Shown: positions 24,958-33,525, counted from the stretch's first letter. The stretch is 64,000 nucleotides of DNA from Streptomyces sp. NBC_00414 (GCF_036038375.1 NZ_CP107935.1:744001-808000); one strand, 5' to 3'. The notes: generated from the sequence alone by a model not told the origin. A program made the numbers and translations.

Positions 24958-24994
24958 GGAACGTTGCTCCACATATTATTCGGAACAGCGCTCC
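24958..24994. promoter_or_regulatory. Twin TetR operators between the hydrolase and tetR genes
   Basis: Two 13-bp near-palindromes of the same form, GGAACGTTGCTCC (24958-24970) and GGAACAGCGCTCC (24982-24994), lie 24 bp apart centre to centre, two turns of B-DNA plus a little. Between them is an AT-rich block (ACATATTATT) that contains -10-like sequence on both strands. This is the expected site for cooperative binding by the divergent TetR protein. Confidence 0.65.
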
Positions 24995-25025
24995 GCTTTG
25001 TCAACCGTGGCCGGAAGGAAACCTG

Positions 25026-25622
25026 GTGTCCACCGAGAGCCCCGCCGGGAAGGCGTCGGCCCGAAGCAAGCGGGCCGACGCGGTGCGCAACCAGCAGACG
25101 CTGCTCGCCGCCGCCGCCGAGGTCTTCGTCACCTCGGGCGTCGACGCGCCGATCCGCCAGATCGCCGCCAAGGCGGGTGTCGGGATGGGGACGATCTACC
25201 GTCACTTCCCGACCCGGGCGGATCTCGTCACCGCCGTCTACCGCCACCAGATCGAGGAGTGCGCGGAGGCGGGCCCACGACTGCTGGCCGAGGCCGACTC
25301 CCCCTTCGAGGCCCTCCGTCAGTGGATCGACCTCTTCGTCGACTTCCTGGTCACCAAGCACGGACTCGCCGACGCCCTCCAGTCGGACAGCAGCCGCTTC
25401 ACCGCGCTGCACACCTACTTCCTCGACCGCCTGGGCCCCGTCTGCACACAACTGCTCGACGCCGCCGTCGAGTCTGGGGACATCAGGTCCGACACACAGC
25501 CCTACGAGCTGATGCGCGGTATCGGCAACCTCTGCATCGGACGCGACAGCGACCCGCGTTACGACCCGCGGCGCCTGATCGAACTACTCCTCCAAGGGCT
25601 GCGCCACCCCCGGCCGGCCTGA
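25026..25622 (+). CDS. TetR/AcrR family regulator
   Basis: 198 residues from GTG 25026, preceded by GGAAGGAA. The DNA-binding domain spans about residues 15-70: NQQTLLAAAAEVFVTSGVDAPIRQIAAKAGVGMGTIYRHFPTRADLVTAVY. The C-terminal part (EECAEAGPRLLAEADSPFEALRQWIDLFVDFLVTKHGLADAL) is helical and holds the ligand pocket, with a profile common to small-molecule-sensing TetR proteins near hydrolase or oxidoreductase genes. Divergent hydrolase and twin operators point to local repression and autoregulation. Confidence 0.9.
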   Translation: MSTESPAGKASARSKRADAVRNQQTLLAAAAEVFVTSGVDAPIRQIAAKAGVGMGTIYRHFPTRADLVTAVYRHQIEECAEAGPRLLAEADSPFEALRQWIDLFVDFLVTKHGLADALQSDSSRFTALHTYFLDRLGPVCTQLLDAAVESGDIRSDTQPYELMRGIGNLCIGRDSDPRYDPRRLIELLLQGLRHPRPA

Positions 25623-25659
25623 GCCGGACGGTCCCGTACCCCGCGACCGGACGAACCCG

Positions 25660-25674
25660 ACCGGAGAATCCGGT
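25660..25674. terminator. Short hairpin after tetR
   Basis: Perfect 6-bp arms ACCGGA and TCCGGT around GAA, 38 bp after the tetR stop. Too short to be certain as an intrinsic terminator and without a T-tract, but it is the only such structure in the gap before the next gene. The rest of 25623-25870 has a CGATGCGGTG repeat near 25816-25842 and no gene. Confidence 0.35.
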
Positions 25675-25870
25675 GAGGTCCCGCACCCGTAACCGCGCCG
25701 GTAAGACGTCACGGCACTCCCCGGGACGTGTCACCACATCCCAAATCCCTCTGGACACAACGGAGTTGGGACCTCACCATGGTGCCGACATCGTGGCGCC
25801 CGCATCGCGGTGTCGGCGATGCGGTGGGACGACGATGCGGTGACGACAGGTCGGGCGAGCCGGACCGGGG

Positions 25871-26614
25871 GTGGCTGTGGGATACGAACGATTGCCGCGC
25901 GAGTACCGGATGAAGCGGTCCCGAATGCACGCCTTCCTCTGGGTGATCGCCGTCGGCACAGTGGGCATGGTGCTGCCCCTGTGGACCGCCGACGACCTGC
26001 CCGCCTCGTTCCGGTACCCCTTCCTCGCGGCGTGGGTGGCTCTCATGGGGTGGCTCTTCCACGCCACGCTGCGCTGCTCGACCGCCGCCGACATCAAGGC
26101 GATCCATGTGCGCGGCATGGTCAAGCGCAGACGGCTTGCCTGGGAGGACATCCAGGACATCCGGGCGGAGCTCAATCCGGCCTCGGCGGTCCAGAGCGGT
26201 GCCGCCAATGTCCTGGTGCACGCCTACGGCCGGGACGGCAGCAAGGTGTTGCTGCCGTTCGTCGACGACCTCCATGTGAACATCGAGCGTGAACTGGAGC
26301 TGCTGATCGGCGCGTGGGAGGAGCTGCGCGGTGAGGACTGGGCTCCCGACCCGCAGGCCGCCTTCCTCATCGACCGGCGTGATGCCCGCCAGGCGGCCCT
26401 CATGATGGGGTTCGCCGCCGTGATGCTGGCGTTCATCCCGTTGACCGTACTGATGCTGCTGCCGCTGTTCGTCGACCTGCCGGAGTGGCTCGAGCCGGCC
26501 CTGACGCCGCTCATGGTGATGGGAGTGGGGGCGCCCTTGATCTTCCTGCTGGCCGCGACGGCCTCGTACCGCAGCCGCTGGAGCAGCGGCGGCGGAGACC
26601 GGCGCCACCGCTGA
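25871..26614 (+). CDS. Membrane-associated PH-domain-like protein
   Basis: 247 residues, start GTG 25871 (an ATG at 25910 is an alternative). Helices at about 23-40 and 48-66, then a beta-rich segment (STAADIKAIHVRGMVKRRRLAWEDIQDIRAELNP) of the bacterial PH-domain type found in actinobacterial membrane proteins, then two more helices (AALMMGFAAVMLAFIPLTVLMLLPLF and LTPLMVMGVGAPLIFLLAATASY). Function of the family is not established. The gene is convergent with the thioesterase gene 26 bp downstream. Confidence 0.75.
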   Translation: MAVGYERLPREYRMKRSRMHAFLWVIAVGTVGMVLPLWTADDLPASFRYPFLAAWVALMGWLFHATLRCSTAADIKAIHVRGMVKRRRLAWEDIQDIRAELNPASAVQSGAANVLVHAYGRDGSKVLLPFVDDLHVNIERELELLIGAWEELRGEDWAPDPQAAFLIDRRDARQAALMMGFAAVMLAFIPLTVLMLLPLFVDLPEWLEPALTPLMVMGVGAPLIFLLAATASYRSRWSSGGGDRRHR

Positions 26615-26639
26615 GGCGACCGACCGCCGAGCGGAGCGA

Positions 26640-27137
26640 TCAGCTGGTCGCGGGCATCGGGAAGAGCAGGCAGCTGCTGGTGGCGTGGGCGAGCAGTCGG
26701 TCGGTGGAGTCGAAGAGTTCGGCCTGCGCGAGGGCGGTGCGGCGGCCGCTGTTCAGGACGGTGCCGACAGCACGGACCTTGCCCGTGTCCACGGTGATCG
26801 GGCGCAGGAACTTCAACGAGAGGTCGAGCGAGGTGTACGCCGTGCCCTGGGGCAGCACCGACTGAACGGCGCAGCCGGCCGCCGAGTCGAGCAGCGTGGC
26901 GTAGACACCGCCGTGGACGCTTCCGATCGGGTTGTAGTGCTCCTCCCCCGGAGCCAGCACGAAGACGGCCCGGCCGTGCTCGACCTCCTCCAGGCTGAAG
27001 CCCAGGGCAGACGCGATGGGCGGGGCGGGAAGGCGTCCGGCGACGATGTCGCGCAGGAAGTCCAGGCCCGTGGCCTTTCCCACGGCTCCCGCCGAAACAG
27101 CCGGATCCTCCCAGGTGAACGTTCGCGATCTGTCCAT
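26640..27137 (-). CDS. PaaI-family hotdog thioesterase
   Basis: 165 residues. The HGG motif with NPIGSVHGGVYATLLDSAAGCAVQSVLP is the hallmark of PaaI-type acyl-CoA thioesterases, which hydrolyse aryl- or acyl-CoA. The strands TSLDLSLKFLRPITVDTGKVRAVGTVLNSGRRTALAQAELFD complete the hotdog fold. It diverges from an HxlR regulator over an inverted repeat and is its likely target. Cytoplasmic. The exact thioester is unknown. Confidence 0.9.
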   Translation of the reverse strand: MDRSRTFTWEDPAVSAGAVGKATGLDFLRDIVAGRLPAPPIASALGFSLEEVEHGRAVFVLAPGEEHYNPIGSVHGGVYATLLDSAAGCAVQSVLPQGTAYTSLDLSLKFLRPITVDTGKVRAVGTVLNSGRRTALAQAELFDSTDRLLAHATSSCLLFPMPATS

Positions 27138-27167
27138 GACTCCCTTTTCGCCTCATCCTCGCCAGCT

Positions 27168-27194
27168 GACTATATTTATCAAAGTTAGATAGTC
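27168..27194. promoter_or_regulatory. Inverted repeat between thioesterase and HxlR genes
   Basis: GACTAT (27168-27173) and ATAGTC (27189-27194) form arms separated by 15 bp in an AT-rich stretch (TATTTATCAAAGTTAG), unusual in this GC-rich sequence. Positioned between two divergent starts (27137 and 27238), it is a likely HxlR operator and overlapping promoter region. Confidence 0.55.
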
Positions 27195-27237
27195 CCGTTG
27201 CTGGCTGTCAATGGTGAAGCTGGCCTAGGGTCGTGAC

Positions 27238-27705
27238 ATGGAGTGGGTTGAAGTCAGTACCGAGAACTGCACCGTCCGGCGCACACTGGATGTGATCGGC
27301 GAGAAGTGGTCGCTTCTCGTGCTCCGGGACGCCATGAACGGAGTCCGGCGCTTCGACGACTTCCGGCGGCACATCGGCCTTTCGGACGCGATACTCGCGG
27401 ACCGGCTGCGCAAGTTGGTCGGGGCGGGGATCCTGGACACCGTTCCCTATCAGGAGTCCGGGCGGCGTACCCGGCACGAGTACCGGCTCACGAAGAAGGG
27501 CTGGGACCTGTGGCCCGTGATGCTCGCCCTCAAGGGATGGGGAGACAGGTACACCGCCGACCCGGAGGGTCCACCGCTCGACGTCTACCACGCGGACTGC
27601 GGCGAACCGGTCCGTACGGTGGTCACCTGCGCCGACAGCCACGGCCCGCTGCGCCCCCAGGAGGCACGCACTCGGCCGGGGCCTTCCGCACAGCCGTTGT
27701 CCTGA
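27238..27705 (+). CDS. HxlR-family winged-helix regulator
   Basis: 155 residues. CTVRRTLDVIGEKWSLLVLRDAMNGVRRFDDFRRHIGLSDAILADRLRKLVGAGIL is a full HxlR/winged-helix domain; the early Cys in ENCTV is at the position of the redox or effector-sensing Cys in this family. The C-terminal part (HADCGEPVRTVVTCADSHGP) holds two more cysteines in a treble-clef-like tail often seen in actinobacterial HxlR proteins. Divergent from the thioesterase. Regulatory input is not known. Confidence 0.92.
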   Translation: MEWVEVSTENCTVRRTLDVIGEKWSLLVLRDAMNGVRRFDDFRRHIGLSDAILADRLRKLVGAGILDTVPYQESGRRTRHEYRLTKKGWDLWPVMLALKGWGDRYTADPEGPPLDVYHADCGEPVRTVVTCADSHGPLRPQEARTRPGPSAQPLS

Positions 27706-27731
27706 GCCGCGGGCACAGCCTCAAGTGCGGG

Positions 27732-27793
27732 CTCAGGCACGGCCTCTGATACTGCCTCAGGCGCGACCTCTGGTACTGCCTCAGGCACGGCGC
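27732..27793. repeat. 24-bp tandem repeat between hxlR and the flavoenzyme gene
   Basis: Two full 24-bp units (27732-27755 and 27756-27779, three substitutions) and part of a third (27780-27793) lie between the convergent gene ends. The unit contains CCTCAGGC. It is not part of either coding sequence as called. Confidence 0.75.
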
Positions 27794-27804
27794 CTACGTC
27801 TCGC

Positions 27805-30162
27805 TCACGTCTCGCCGATGTCGATGGTGACCGCCGAGCGTGGGCGGCCGACACAGGCCAGGGTGTAGCCCTCGGCCTGTTGCTGTCGGGTGAGGCAGTT
27901 CGGCCGGCCCACGTCGACCTGTCCCTCGCGGAGTCTGACCAGGCACTCGCCGCAGTTGCCGACGGTGCACGAGTACGGCATCGGCAGTCCCGCGTCCAGG
28001 CCGGCGCCGAGCAACGTCTCACCCGGTTCCACGACCACGGTGCCGATCCGCTGCCCGTTCTCTTCGACGGACATCCGGTGGGGGCCTGTTGCCGTGGCCC
28101 CGGAGTCGGTGTGGGCACTGGTGTAGCTCTCGACGTGGGTCCGGCTCTCGGGGACGCCCCATTCCTTCAGGACCTCGAGGGCCGTGTCGGCGACGGCATC
28201 GGGACCGCACACGAAGTAGCGGGCACGCAGGGAGGGCGCCAACTCCTTGAGCCAGTGACGGATCGCGTCGGCTTCGAGGCGGCCACGGTCGCCGGTCCAC
28301 GCCGGTGAGGGGCGGGTGAGTCGGTGTGTGACCGTCAGACGGTCCGGGTGCTGTCGCTGCAGGCGGTCCAACTCCCTCGCGAAGATGGCCTCTTCCTCTG
28401 TGCGGTTGCCGTAGAGCAGGGCCAGCCGAGTATCCGTCCGAGCGGCCAGGACCGTACGGATGATGCTCATCATCGGGGTCACCCCACTGCCTGCCGCGAT
28501 CAGCACCAACTCCCCGTCGGCCGACCGCTGCTGGTCGACGCAGAAGGTGCCCGAGGGTCCGCGGATCTCCAGGGAGTCTCCCGTCTTCAGGTTTTCATGG
28601 ACATGGTTCGAGAACAGCCCGTCCGAGACGCGCTTGACGGTGACCTCCAGTCGGGGCGAGCCGGGCACCGAGGAGGCCGAGTAGGCGCGCCGGACAGTCC
28701 GCCCGGCGACGTCGGTGACAAGGGTGAAGAACTGTCCGGGCCGGAAGTGCACAGGACTGCCGGGACCGACCGCGTCCTCCAACGTGACCGTGAGGGCGCT
28801 CGGCGTCTCCCGGCGCACCGCCGTGACCCGCATCCGCCGCTTCGCACCCTCCTGCCCGAGACCCGTGCCGGTGCCCGTGCCGGTGCCGGTGGCGCGCGGG
28901 GTGGATCCGGGACGCGGCGAGGAGTCCCCGTAGCCCTCCTTCTCCAGCGCCTTTCGGTATCCGAGGTCCATCAGCCATCGTGTGAATCGGGGGAAGGCGG
29001 CGAGCGGCTTGGCCAGGAAGGCGGGCGGGCCGCCCTTGACCTTCGTCGGATTGGCCGCCGCGTGCCGGGAGGCCAGAGCTATCAGGTCCGGCACCGCTCC
29101 GCGTTCCACGTGCGCGGCGGGGCTCCACAACTGCGCGCGCTCCACGACCGGGCTGGTGCGCAGGGCTGCGTCGCGGACCCTGATGACGAGTGCCGCCTGC
29201 GGTGGCGCCCCGCGCAGGGACATGGTCTCCAGCAGTGCGGGGTCGTCGGTGACGTGGGCGGTGCCGTGCAGGTGCAGCACCTCCGTACGGCCCGGGACGA
29301 GGGCGGCGAGAGCGATGCGTTCGTCCTGGAGGAGGTTGTGGAGGGTGTCGGCGCGCTGGTTGCCCTTGCGGTCGGGAAGGACGAGGGTGTGTCCGTCGAG
29401 AGCGCGGGCGAACCCGGGCTGGTCTCCGCGAGGGCTGGTGTCACCGCCTCCGGAGCTGTCACCGCTGGACAGGACCAGGAAGGGCGCGCTCCGCAGGAAC
29501 TGGGCGATGCCCGGCCTGTGCAGCGGCGCCCCGGCCGTCTCCGAGGCCGGACCCGTACCGACGGCCATGTCCCTGGACGAGACCGGACCCGTACCGGCTG
29601 TGTCCCGCGCCGAGGCCGGACCCGTACCGGCCGCGGAGGCAGTTGGTGTCAAGGCCGGGGCACCGGCGTGCTGCTGCTGCCAAAGGCGTGAGCGCAGGAC
29701 GGCCCGCGCGCAGTGCACGTACGCCTCCTGGACGTCGACGACCAGGAAGGCGCCGTCGTACGCGGCCAGGTTCCCGTTGAGCCGCAGCGTCTCGCCGACG
29801 CCCGGCAGCAGGAACACGAAGGAGACTCCGCTGTGCGGCGCCGGCCGCTCCGGGCGGTCTGCGGTGGCGAAGGGGACGGCGATGCGGGTCGCGGAGTCCA
29901 CACGTGCGAAGCCGGGTGCGCCACCGACGAAGGTGGTCCGGCGGTCGCCGCGGCTGTCCTCGTAGCCGAGGCCCGCTATCGGGGCACGCCGGATCACCGT
30001 CGTACAGCCCTCGTCGAGCCGGTCGATCTGCTTCTTCATCACCATGGGAGAGGCACGTCCCACGGCCGCCACGACTTCCTCGACCGTCGTCATCCGGCTG
30101 ATCGACGCCGGTGAGGGCGGGCCGGCGGCAGGACTGCTGTCCGGTGGGGGTGTGGAGGGCAT
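27805..30162 (-). CDS. Multidomain flavoenzyme: two PNPOx-like domains fused to a ferredoxin reductase and 2Fe-2S domain
   Basis: 785 residues from ATG 30162 (AAGGAG 6 nt upstream). Residues about 25-170 and 225-400 are two pyridoxamine-phosphate-oxidase-like split-barrel domains, the first with KKQIDRLDEGC and FVGGAPGFARV, the second with PFLVLSSGDSSGG. A low-complexity linker (TGPASARDTAGTGPVSSRDM) separates them and a GTGTGTG linker precedes the third part. Residues about 470-690 are an FNR module (RRAYSASSVPG binds FAD, LIAAGSGVTPMMSI binds NAD(P)H) and 700-785 a plant-type 2Fe-2S ferredoxin with C-x4-C-x2-C (CTVGNCGEC) and a distal Cys. Hence a self-contained electron chain NAD(P)H, FAD, 2Fe-2S, as in class IA oxygenase reductases. 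Substrate unknown. Confidence 0.88.
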   Translation of the reverse strand: MPSTPPPDSSPAAGPPSPASISRMTTVEEVVAAVGRASPMVMKKQIDRLDEGCTTVIRRAPIAGLGYEDSRGDRRTTFVGGAPGFARVDSATRIAVPFATADRPERPAPHSGVSFVFLLPGVGETLRLNGNLAAYDGAFLVVDVQEAYVHCARAVLRSRLWQQQHAGAPALTPTASAAGTGPASARDTAGTGPVSSRDMAVGTGPASETAGAPLHRPGIAQFLRSAPFLVLSSGDSSGGGDTSPRGDQPGFARALDGHTLVLPDRKGNQRADTLHNLLQDERIALAALVPGRTEVLHLHGTAHVTDDPALLETMSLRGAPPQAALVIRVRDAALRTSPVVERAQLWSPAAHVERGAVPDLIALASRHAAANPTKVKGGPPAFLAKPLAAFPRFTRWLMDLGYRKALEKEGYGDSSPRPGSTPRATGTGTGTGTGLGQEGAKRRMRVTAVRRETPSALTVTLEDAVGPGSPVHFRPGQFFTLVTDVAGRTVRRAYSASSVPGSPRLEVTVKRVSDGLFSNHVHENLKTGDSLEIRGPSGTFCVDQQRSADGELVLIAAGSGVTPMMSIIRTVLAARTDTRLALLYGNRTEEEAIFARELDRLQRQHPDRLTVTHRLTRPSPAWTGDRGRLEADAIRHWLKELAPSLRARYFVCGPDAVADTALEVLKEWGVPESRTHVESYTSAHTDSGATATGPHRMSVEENGQRIGTVVVEPGETLLGAGLDAGLPMPYSCTVGNCGECLVRLREGQVDVGRPNCLTRQQQAEGYTLACVGRPRSAVTIDIGET

Positions 30163-30263
30163 GCGGGCTCCTTGTCACGGCTCACGCTGGCTGGGCACTG
30201 CACCGAAGACCCCGCGCCCCAGTGCCTACGCAAGGGGTAAAGGTGCAGCTCATGGCACTATTG

Positions 30264-30277
30264 TGAGTTCCGGCTCA
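30264..30277. promoter_or_regulatory. Candidate TetR operator upstream of the flavoenzyme
   Basis: TGAGTTCCGGCTCA has perfect outer arms (TGAG/CTCA) with a degenerate centre, located between the divergent flavoenzyme (start 30162) and tetR (start 30321). A partial GCTCATG direct repeat (30248 and 30273) overlaps it. A modest but suitably placed operator. Confidence 0.4.
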
Positions 30278-30320
30278 TGTTCTTGGCTACTCGCTTTTCG
30301 CACCCCGAAGGAGTCCCGCC

Positions 30321-30944
30321 GTGCCTCCCGACCACCGGCGTGTCGACCCACGTCGCAAGCCCCGTCAGGTGCGTGCCGAGCTGACTCGCGGCCGCATCCT
30401 CGCTGCCGCTGCTCACGTTTTCGCCGAGTACGGATACGCCGCCGGCACGACCAACCGCATCGCCGAGGAGGCCCGGGTCTCCATCGGCTCGCTCTACCAG
30501 TACTTCCCCAACAAGGACGCGATCCTCGCCGAGTTGCTGGTGCAGCACATCGGGGGCGGTACCACCGGCGGAACTGCCGACGGTGGCGGCGAGGACATAC
30601 TCGCCATGAGCCTTCAGGACGCCCTGCGCACGCTCGTCCGCGCGACCATCGACAACCACCGGGGCGACCCGCACCTGCTGCGCATCATGCTCGAACAGGC
30701 TCCGCGTTCCTCCGGGCTCGCGGAGAAGCTGGCACGGTACGAGAAGGAGCGCGTGGCGCAGATCCGCGAGCTTCTGGAGAAGCATCCGGACGCCCACGTG
30801 CGCGACGTCGACACAGCCGCGGTGCTGATCGTGTCCACCATCGAGTTCGTCACGCACAATCTGATGTCGGAACCCCGACCGGTCGAGGCCCGGCGGCTCG
30901 AAGACGAACTCGTGACCATGCTGAGCCGCTACCTCGCCCCGTAG
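30321..30944 (+). CDS. TetR/AcrR family regulator
   Basis: 207 residues from GTG 30321 with AAGGAG 7 nt upstream. The helix-turn-helix is textbook: ILAAAAHVFAEYGYAAGTTNRIAEEARVSIGSLYQYFPNKDAILAELL. The C-terminal domain (DALRTLVRATIDNHRGDPHLLRIMLEQAPRSSGLAEKL) is TetR_C-like. It is divergent from the PNPOx/ferredoxin-reductase fusion and likely represses it. Ligand unknown. Confidence 0.92.
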   Translation: MPPDHRRVDPRRKPRQVRAELTRGRILAAAAHVFAEYGYAAGTTNRIAEEARVSIGSLYQYFPNKDAILAELLVQHIGGGTTGGTADGGGEDILAMSLQDALRTLVRATIDNHRGDPHLLRIMLEQAPRSSGLAEKLARYEKERVAQIRELLEKHPDAHVRDVDTAAVLIVSTIEFVTHNLMSEPRPVEARRLEDELVTMLSRYLAP

Positions 30945-30949
30945 GACCC

Positions 30950-31014
30950 CGTCAGGTCTGTGGACTCCCTCGGATCTGGACTCCCTCGGATCCGCGGACT
31001 CCGTCAGGTCTGTC
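30950..31014. repeat. Nested direct repeats between two tetR genes
   Basis: CCGTCAGGTCTGT occurs at 30950-30962 and again at 31002-31014, bracketing two copies of GGACTCCCTCGGATC (30963-30977 and 30979-30993). The array occupies most of the gap between the two genes and looks like a product of recent local duplication. Confidence 0.75.
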
Positions 31015-31073
31015 CGACCGGCGCCGGGCGCCTGGTCCGACAGGCGGTGGACGGCCGGTCGTACACTCGCCGC

Positions 31074-31694
31074 ATGGGACGGACCAGCGACGCCAGGGAG
31101 AAGATCCTCGCCGCCGCGCAGTCGCTCATCGAGCTGCGTGGTTACTCGGCTCTGGGTGTGGCCGAGATCTGCAAGGCGGCCGGTGTGCCCAAGGGCAGCT
31201 TCTACTATTTCTTCGATTCCAAGGAAGCTCTCGCGCTGGCCGTGATCGACGAGCACTGGGCCGGCCAGAAGGACACCTGGGAACACATCCTCGGCACAGA
31301 CACGGAACCACTGGACCGGCTGCGTCGGCTGTTCGAGGAGGCGGAGGCCGCACAGTTCGCCGGGCAGGAGAGCTGTGGCAGCGTCTCGGGGTGCCTGTTC
31401 GGGAACCTCACCCTGGAGATGAGCAATCAGACCGAGTCGGTCCGCACGCGGTTGCAGGAGATCTTCGAGGCCCAGGTCGACATGGTCGACTCGGTCGTCG
31501 CCGAGGCCCTCGGACGTCAGGAGGTCACCGTGACCGATACCCGGGAGGCCGCACGCGCGGTGGTGGCTCAGCTGGAGGGCCAGGTCCTGTTCGCCAAGCT
31601 CTACAACAACACGCGGCGGCTCGGCTCCCTGTGGGCGAACTGCCTGGCCCTGCTCGGCGCCCGCACGGTGCGTGAGGTCGCGGCCGGCGTCTGA
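31074..31694 (+). CDS. TetR/AcrR family regulator (TetR_C_16-like)
   Basis: 206 residues from ATG 31074. HTH: KILAAAQSLIELRGYSALGVAEICKAAGVPKGSFYYFFDSKEALALAVI, with SFYYFF where most have SLYRHF. The C-terminal half contains two Cys (ESCGSVSGCLFGNLTLEMSNQ) in a segment usual in the TetR class that controls short-chain dehydrogenase and oxidoreductase genes. TACACT at 31062-31067 sits 7 nt before the ATG, suggesting leaderless translation. It does not divergently pair with a neighbour, so its target is not evident. Confidence 0.88.
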   Translation: MGRTSDAREKILAAAQSLIELRGYSALGVAEICKAAGVPKGSFYYFFDSKEALALAVIDEHWAGQKDTWEHILGTDTEPLDRLRRLFEEAEAAQFAGQESCGSVSGCLFGNLTLEMSNQTESVRTRLQEIFEAQVDMVDSVVAEALGRQEVTVTDTREAARAVVAQLEGQVLFAKLYNNTRRLGSLWANCLALLGARTVREVAAGV

Positions 31695-31795
31695 CCACCC
31701 GTGGACGGTCCGCGCGGGATCGTCTCCCACCGGCCGGCGCGGGGCCGGAACAGAGCCAGGACGGGGCCGGGGCAGCCACCCGGGCCCGGGTCACT

Positions 31796-32401
31796 TCACT
31801 GGCCGCGCCAGATGTTGTCGAAGGCCGCGTTCTCGATGCTCCGCCGCTGCCGTACGGCCTCCAGTTCCCGTACCGCCTCGTTGACGGCGGCCAGTACGGT
31901 CACGACCCTGTCGTCGACGAGGTTCGCGACCTCTTCGGCCGGCTCGTCGTGGACGCCGACGGCCGCCGCGAGGTAGGCGAGAACGGGCTCGCCCGACGCC
32001 CAGCGGTCGGCCGCGCGACGGCGGGCCGGTGAGTCGGTCAACCTGGTCGCCTCGCTCCGGAACGGGATCCACTGGTGGCGTGGCTCAGTGGCTTCTCCTT
32101 CCGCGCTCAGGGCGGCGAGGTAGACCGAGGACAGGCCGCGGCCCCGGCGCCACAGCCAGTCCTCGACGGACTCGTACGGTGCCTCACGGGTGAGCGCCGA
32201 TGCCGCCTCGTCCAGCAGACGATCGCCATGAGTCCCCTGCGGGCCGGGCACGATGCGGTCGTCGTCCAGGGTGAGTGCCCGGGCGTCGCCGAGGTCGATC
32301 AGTTCGGCGCCCGCAAGAGCCAGCGACAGGTCGCCCTGCCCGACGGGACTGCCGGACGCCACGTCCATGGTGATGATCAGCAGGTCGCGCGGTGTGGTCA
32401 T
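31796..32401 (-). CDS. GPP34 (GOLPH3/Vps74-like) family protein
   Basis: 201 residues from ATG 32401 (MTTPRDLLIITMDVA, GGAG 6 nt upstream; the ATG at 32413 lacks one). DLSLALAGAELIDLGDARALTLDDDRIV and GEPVLAYLAAAVGV match the bacterial GPP34 family, common and multicopy in streptomycetes and homologous to the eukaryotic Golgi phosphoprotein that binds phosphatidylinositol-4-phosphate. Role in bacteria not established; some are linked to membrane trafficking or small-molecule regulation by speculation only. A 14-bp self-complementary run (31778-31791) lies just past its stop. Confidence 0.88.
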   Translation of the reverse strand: MTTPRDLLIITMDVASGSPVGQGDLSLALAGAELIDLGDARALTLDDDRIVPGPQGTHGDRLLDEAASALTREAPYESVEDWLWRRGRGLSSVYLAALSAEGEATEPRHQWIPFRSEATRLTDSPARRRAADRWASGEPVLAYLAAAVGVHDEPAEEVANLVDDRVVTVLAAVNEAVRELEAVRQRRSIENAAFDNIWRGQ

Positions 32402-32561
32402 GACGGACTCCATGTCAGAGGCATCGGTGTCGGAAGCATCGGTGGTGATACGTCGTCGGGATCCAGCTTGACACCGGCGCGAGGCCGAACGCCGCAGCCG
32501 TCGCCACCACCGGCTCCCTTCACTGGGAGGCGTGGCCTCTCACCGACGTAGCATGACGAGC

Positions 32562-33473
32562 ATGGAGCTGCGCCAACTGCGGTACTTCGTCGCGGTCGCC
32601 GAGGAGCTGAACTTCGGCCGGGCCGCCGAGCGCCTGCTGATCGCGGGGCCCTCCCTGTCACAGCAGATCAAGGCCCTCGAACGCGACCTGGGCGTGCGGC
32701 TGTTCGATCGCGACCGCCGCTCGGTGTCCCTCACCCAGGCGGGTGCGGCGCTGCTCCCCCACACCCGCGCCCTGCTGGAACGAGCCGGTGACCTCCAGCG
32801 GCGCGCGGGCCGGCTGGCCGGATCTGAACCGGTACGGCTGGGCTACGTCAACTGGCTCCCACCCGATCTCACCACCCGCGCCGCCGCGGTGGCCCAACTC
32901 CACATCGACGCGTGGATCGCGCCCTCGCACACGCAGGCCGCCCGGGTCGCCGACGGCAGCCTGGATCTCGCCGTGTGCTGGGTGCGGACCGAGGACCTGG
33001 AACAGCGCGGCCTGCACGCCCGGCTCATCGGCGCCGACCGGCTCTACGCCGTCGCGACCGGCGAGGACACGAGCAGCGTGGCAGCCCGCGACACCGCCGC
33101 TCTCCTCGACGACGACACCACCTCCTGGTCGTCCTGGAACGCCTACGCCGAACTATTGGCACGGGACACCGGGGCCCGCGCGGTACGCGTCTCCGACGGC
33201 GGCATCACCGGCCCGGCGTTCTTCGACCACGTCCGCCGCAGCAGCCGGCCCGTCATCAACTCGCCCAAGGGCCAGACCACTCCCCTGCCGCCCGACCTGG
33301 TCCGACGCCCGGTCGTCGCACCGGAGATCCACTGGACCTGGTCCCTGGTCAGGCGCGCGGGCGAAGAGCGTCCCGCGGTCCTCGCCCTCGTGGACGCCCT
33401 CTGCGACAGCGTGGGCGACCTCGGCATCCACGCCCCGGACGCCTGGCTGCCCGAGAGCGACCCGCACCGGTAG
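32562..33473 (+). CDS. LysR-family regulator
   Basis: 303 residues from ATG 32562 (MELRQLRYFVAVAEELNFGRAAERLLI), preferred because it is the standard LysR start and TAGCAT at 32549-32554 could be the -10 of a leaderless transcript; ATG 32553 and GTG 32532 are alternatives. The winged helix (residues 1-60, PSLSQQIKALERDLGVRLFDR) is followed by an effector domain (SEPVRLGYVNWLPPDL). Ligand unknown. Downstream lie an SDR gene and an NTF2-like gene, its probable targets. Confidence 0.92.
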   Translation: MELRQLRYFVAVAEELNFGRAAERLLIAGPSLSQQIKALERDLGVRLFDRDRRSVSLTQAGAALLPHTRALLERAGDLQRRAGRLAGSEPVRLGYVNWLPPDLTTRAAAVAQLHIDAWIAPSHTQAARVADGSLDLAVCWVRTEDLEQRGLHARLIGADRLYAVATGEDTSSVAARDTAALLDDDTTSWSSWNAYAELLARDTGARAVRVSDGGITGPAFFDHVRRSSRPVINSPKGQTTPLPPDLVRRPVVAPEIHWTWSLVRRAGEERPAVLALVDALCDSVGDLGIHAPDAWLPESDPHR

Positions 33474-33525
33474 CCGGCGCTCCTCCCTGATGCCCCGCCG
33501 CACCCCTGACGTGGGCTGGAAGGCT

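Noticed and set aside
31778..31791. ACCCGGGCCCGGGT as an operator
   Set aside because: A 14-bp self-complementary GC run at a convergent gene end; better read as part of a terminator-like structure, and too simple to claim as a regulator site.
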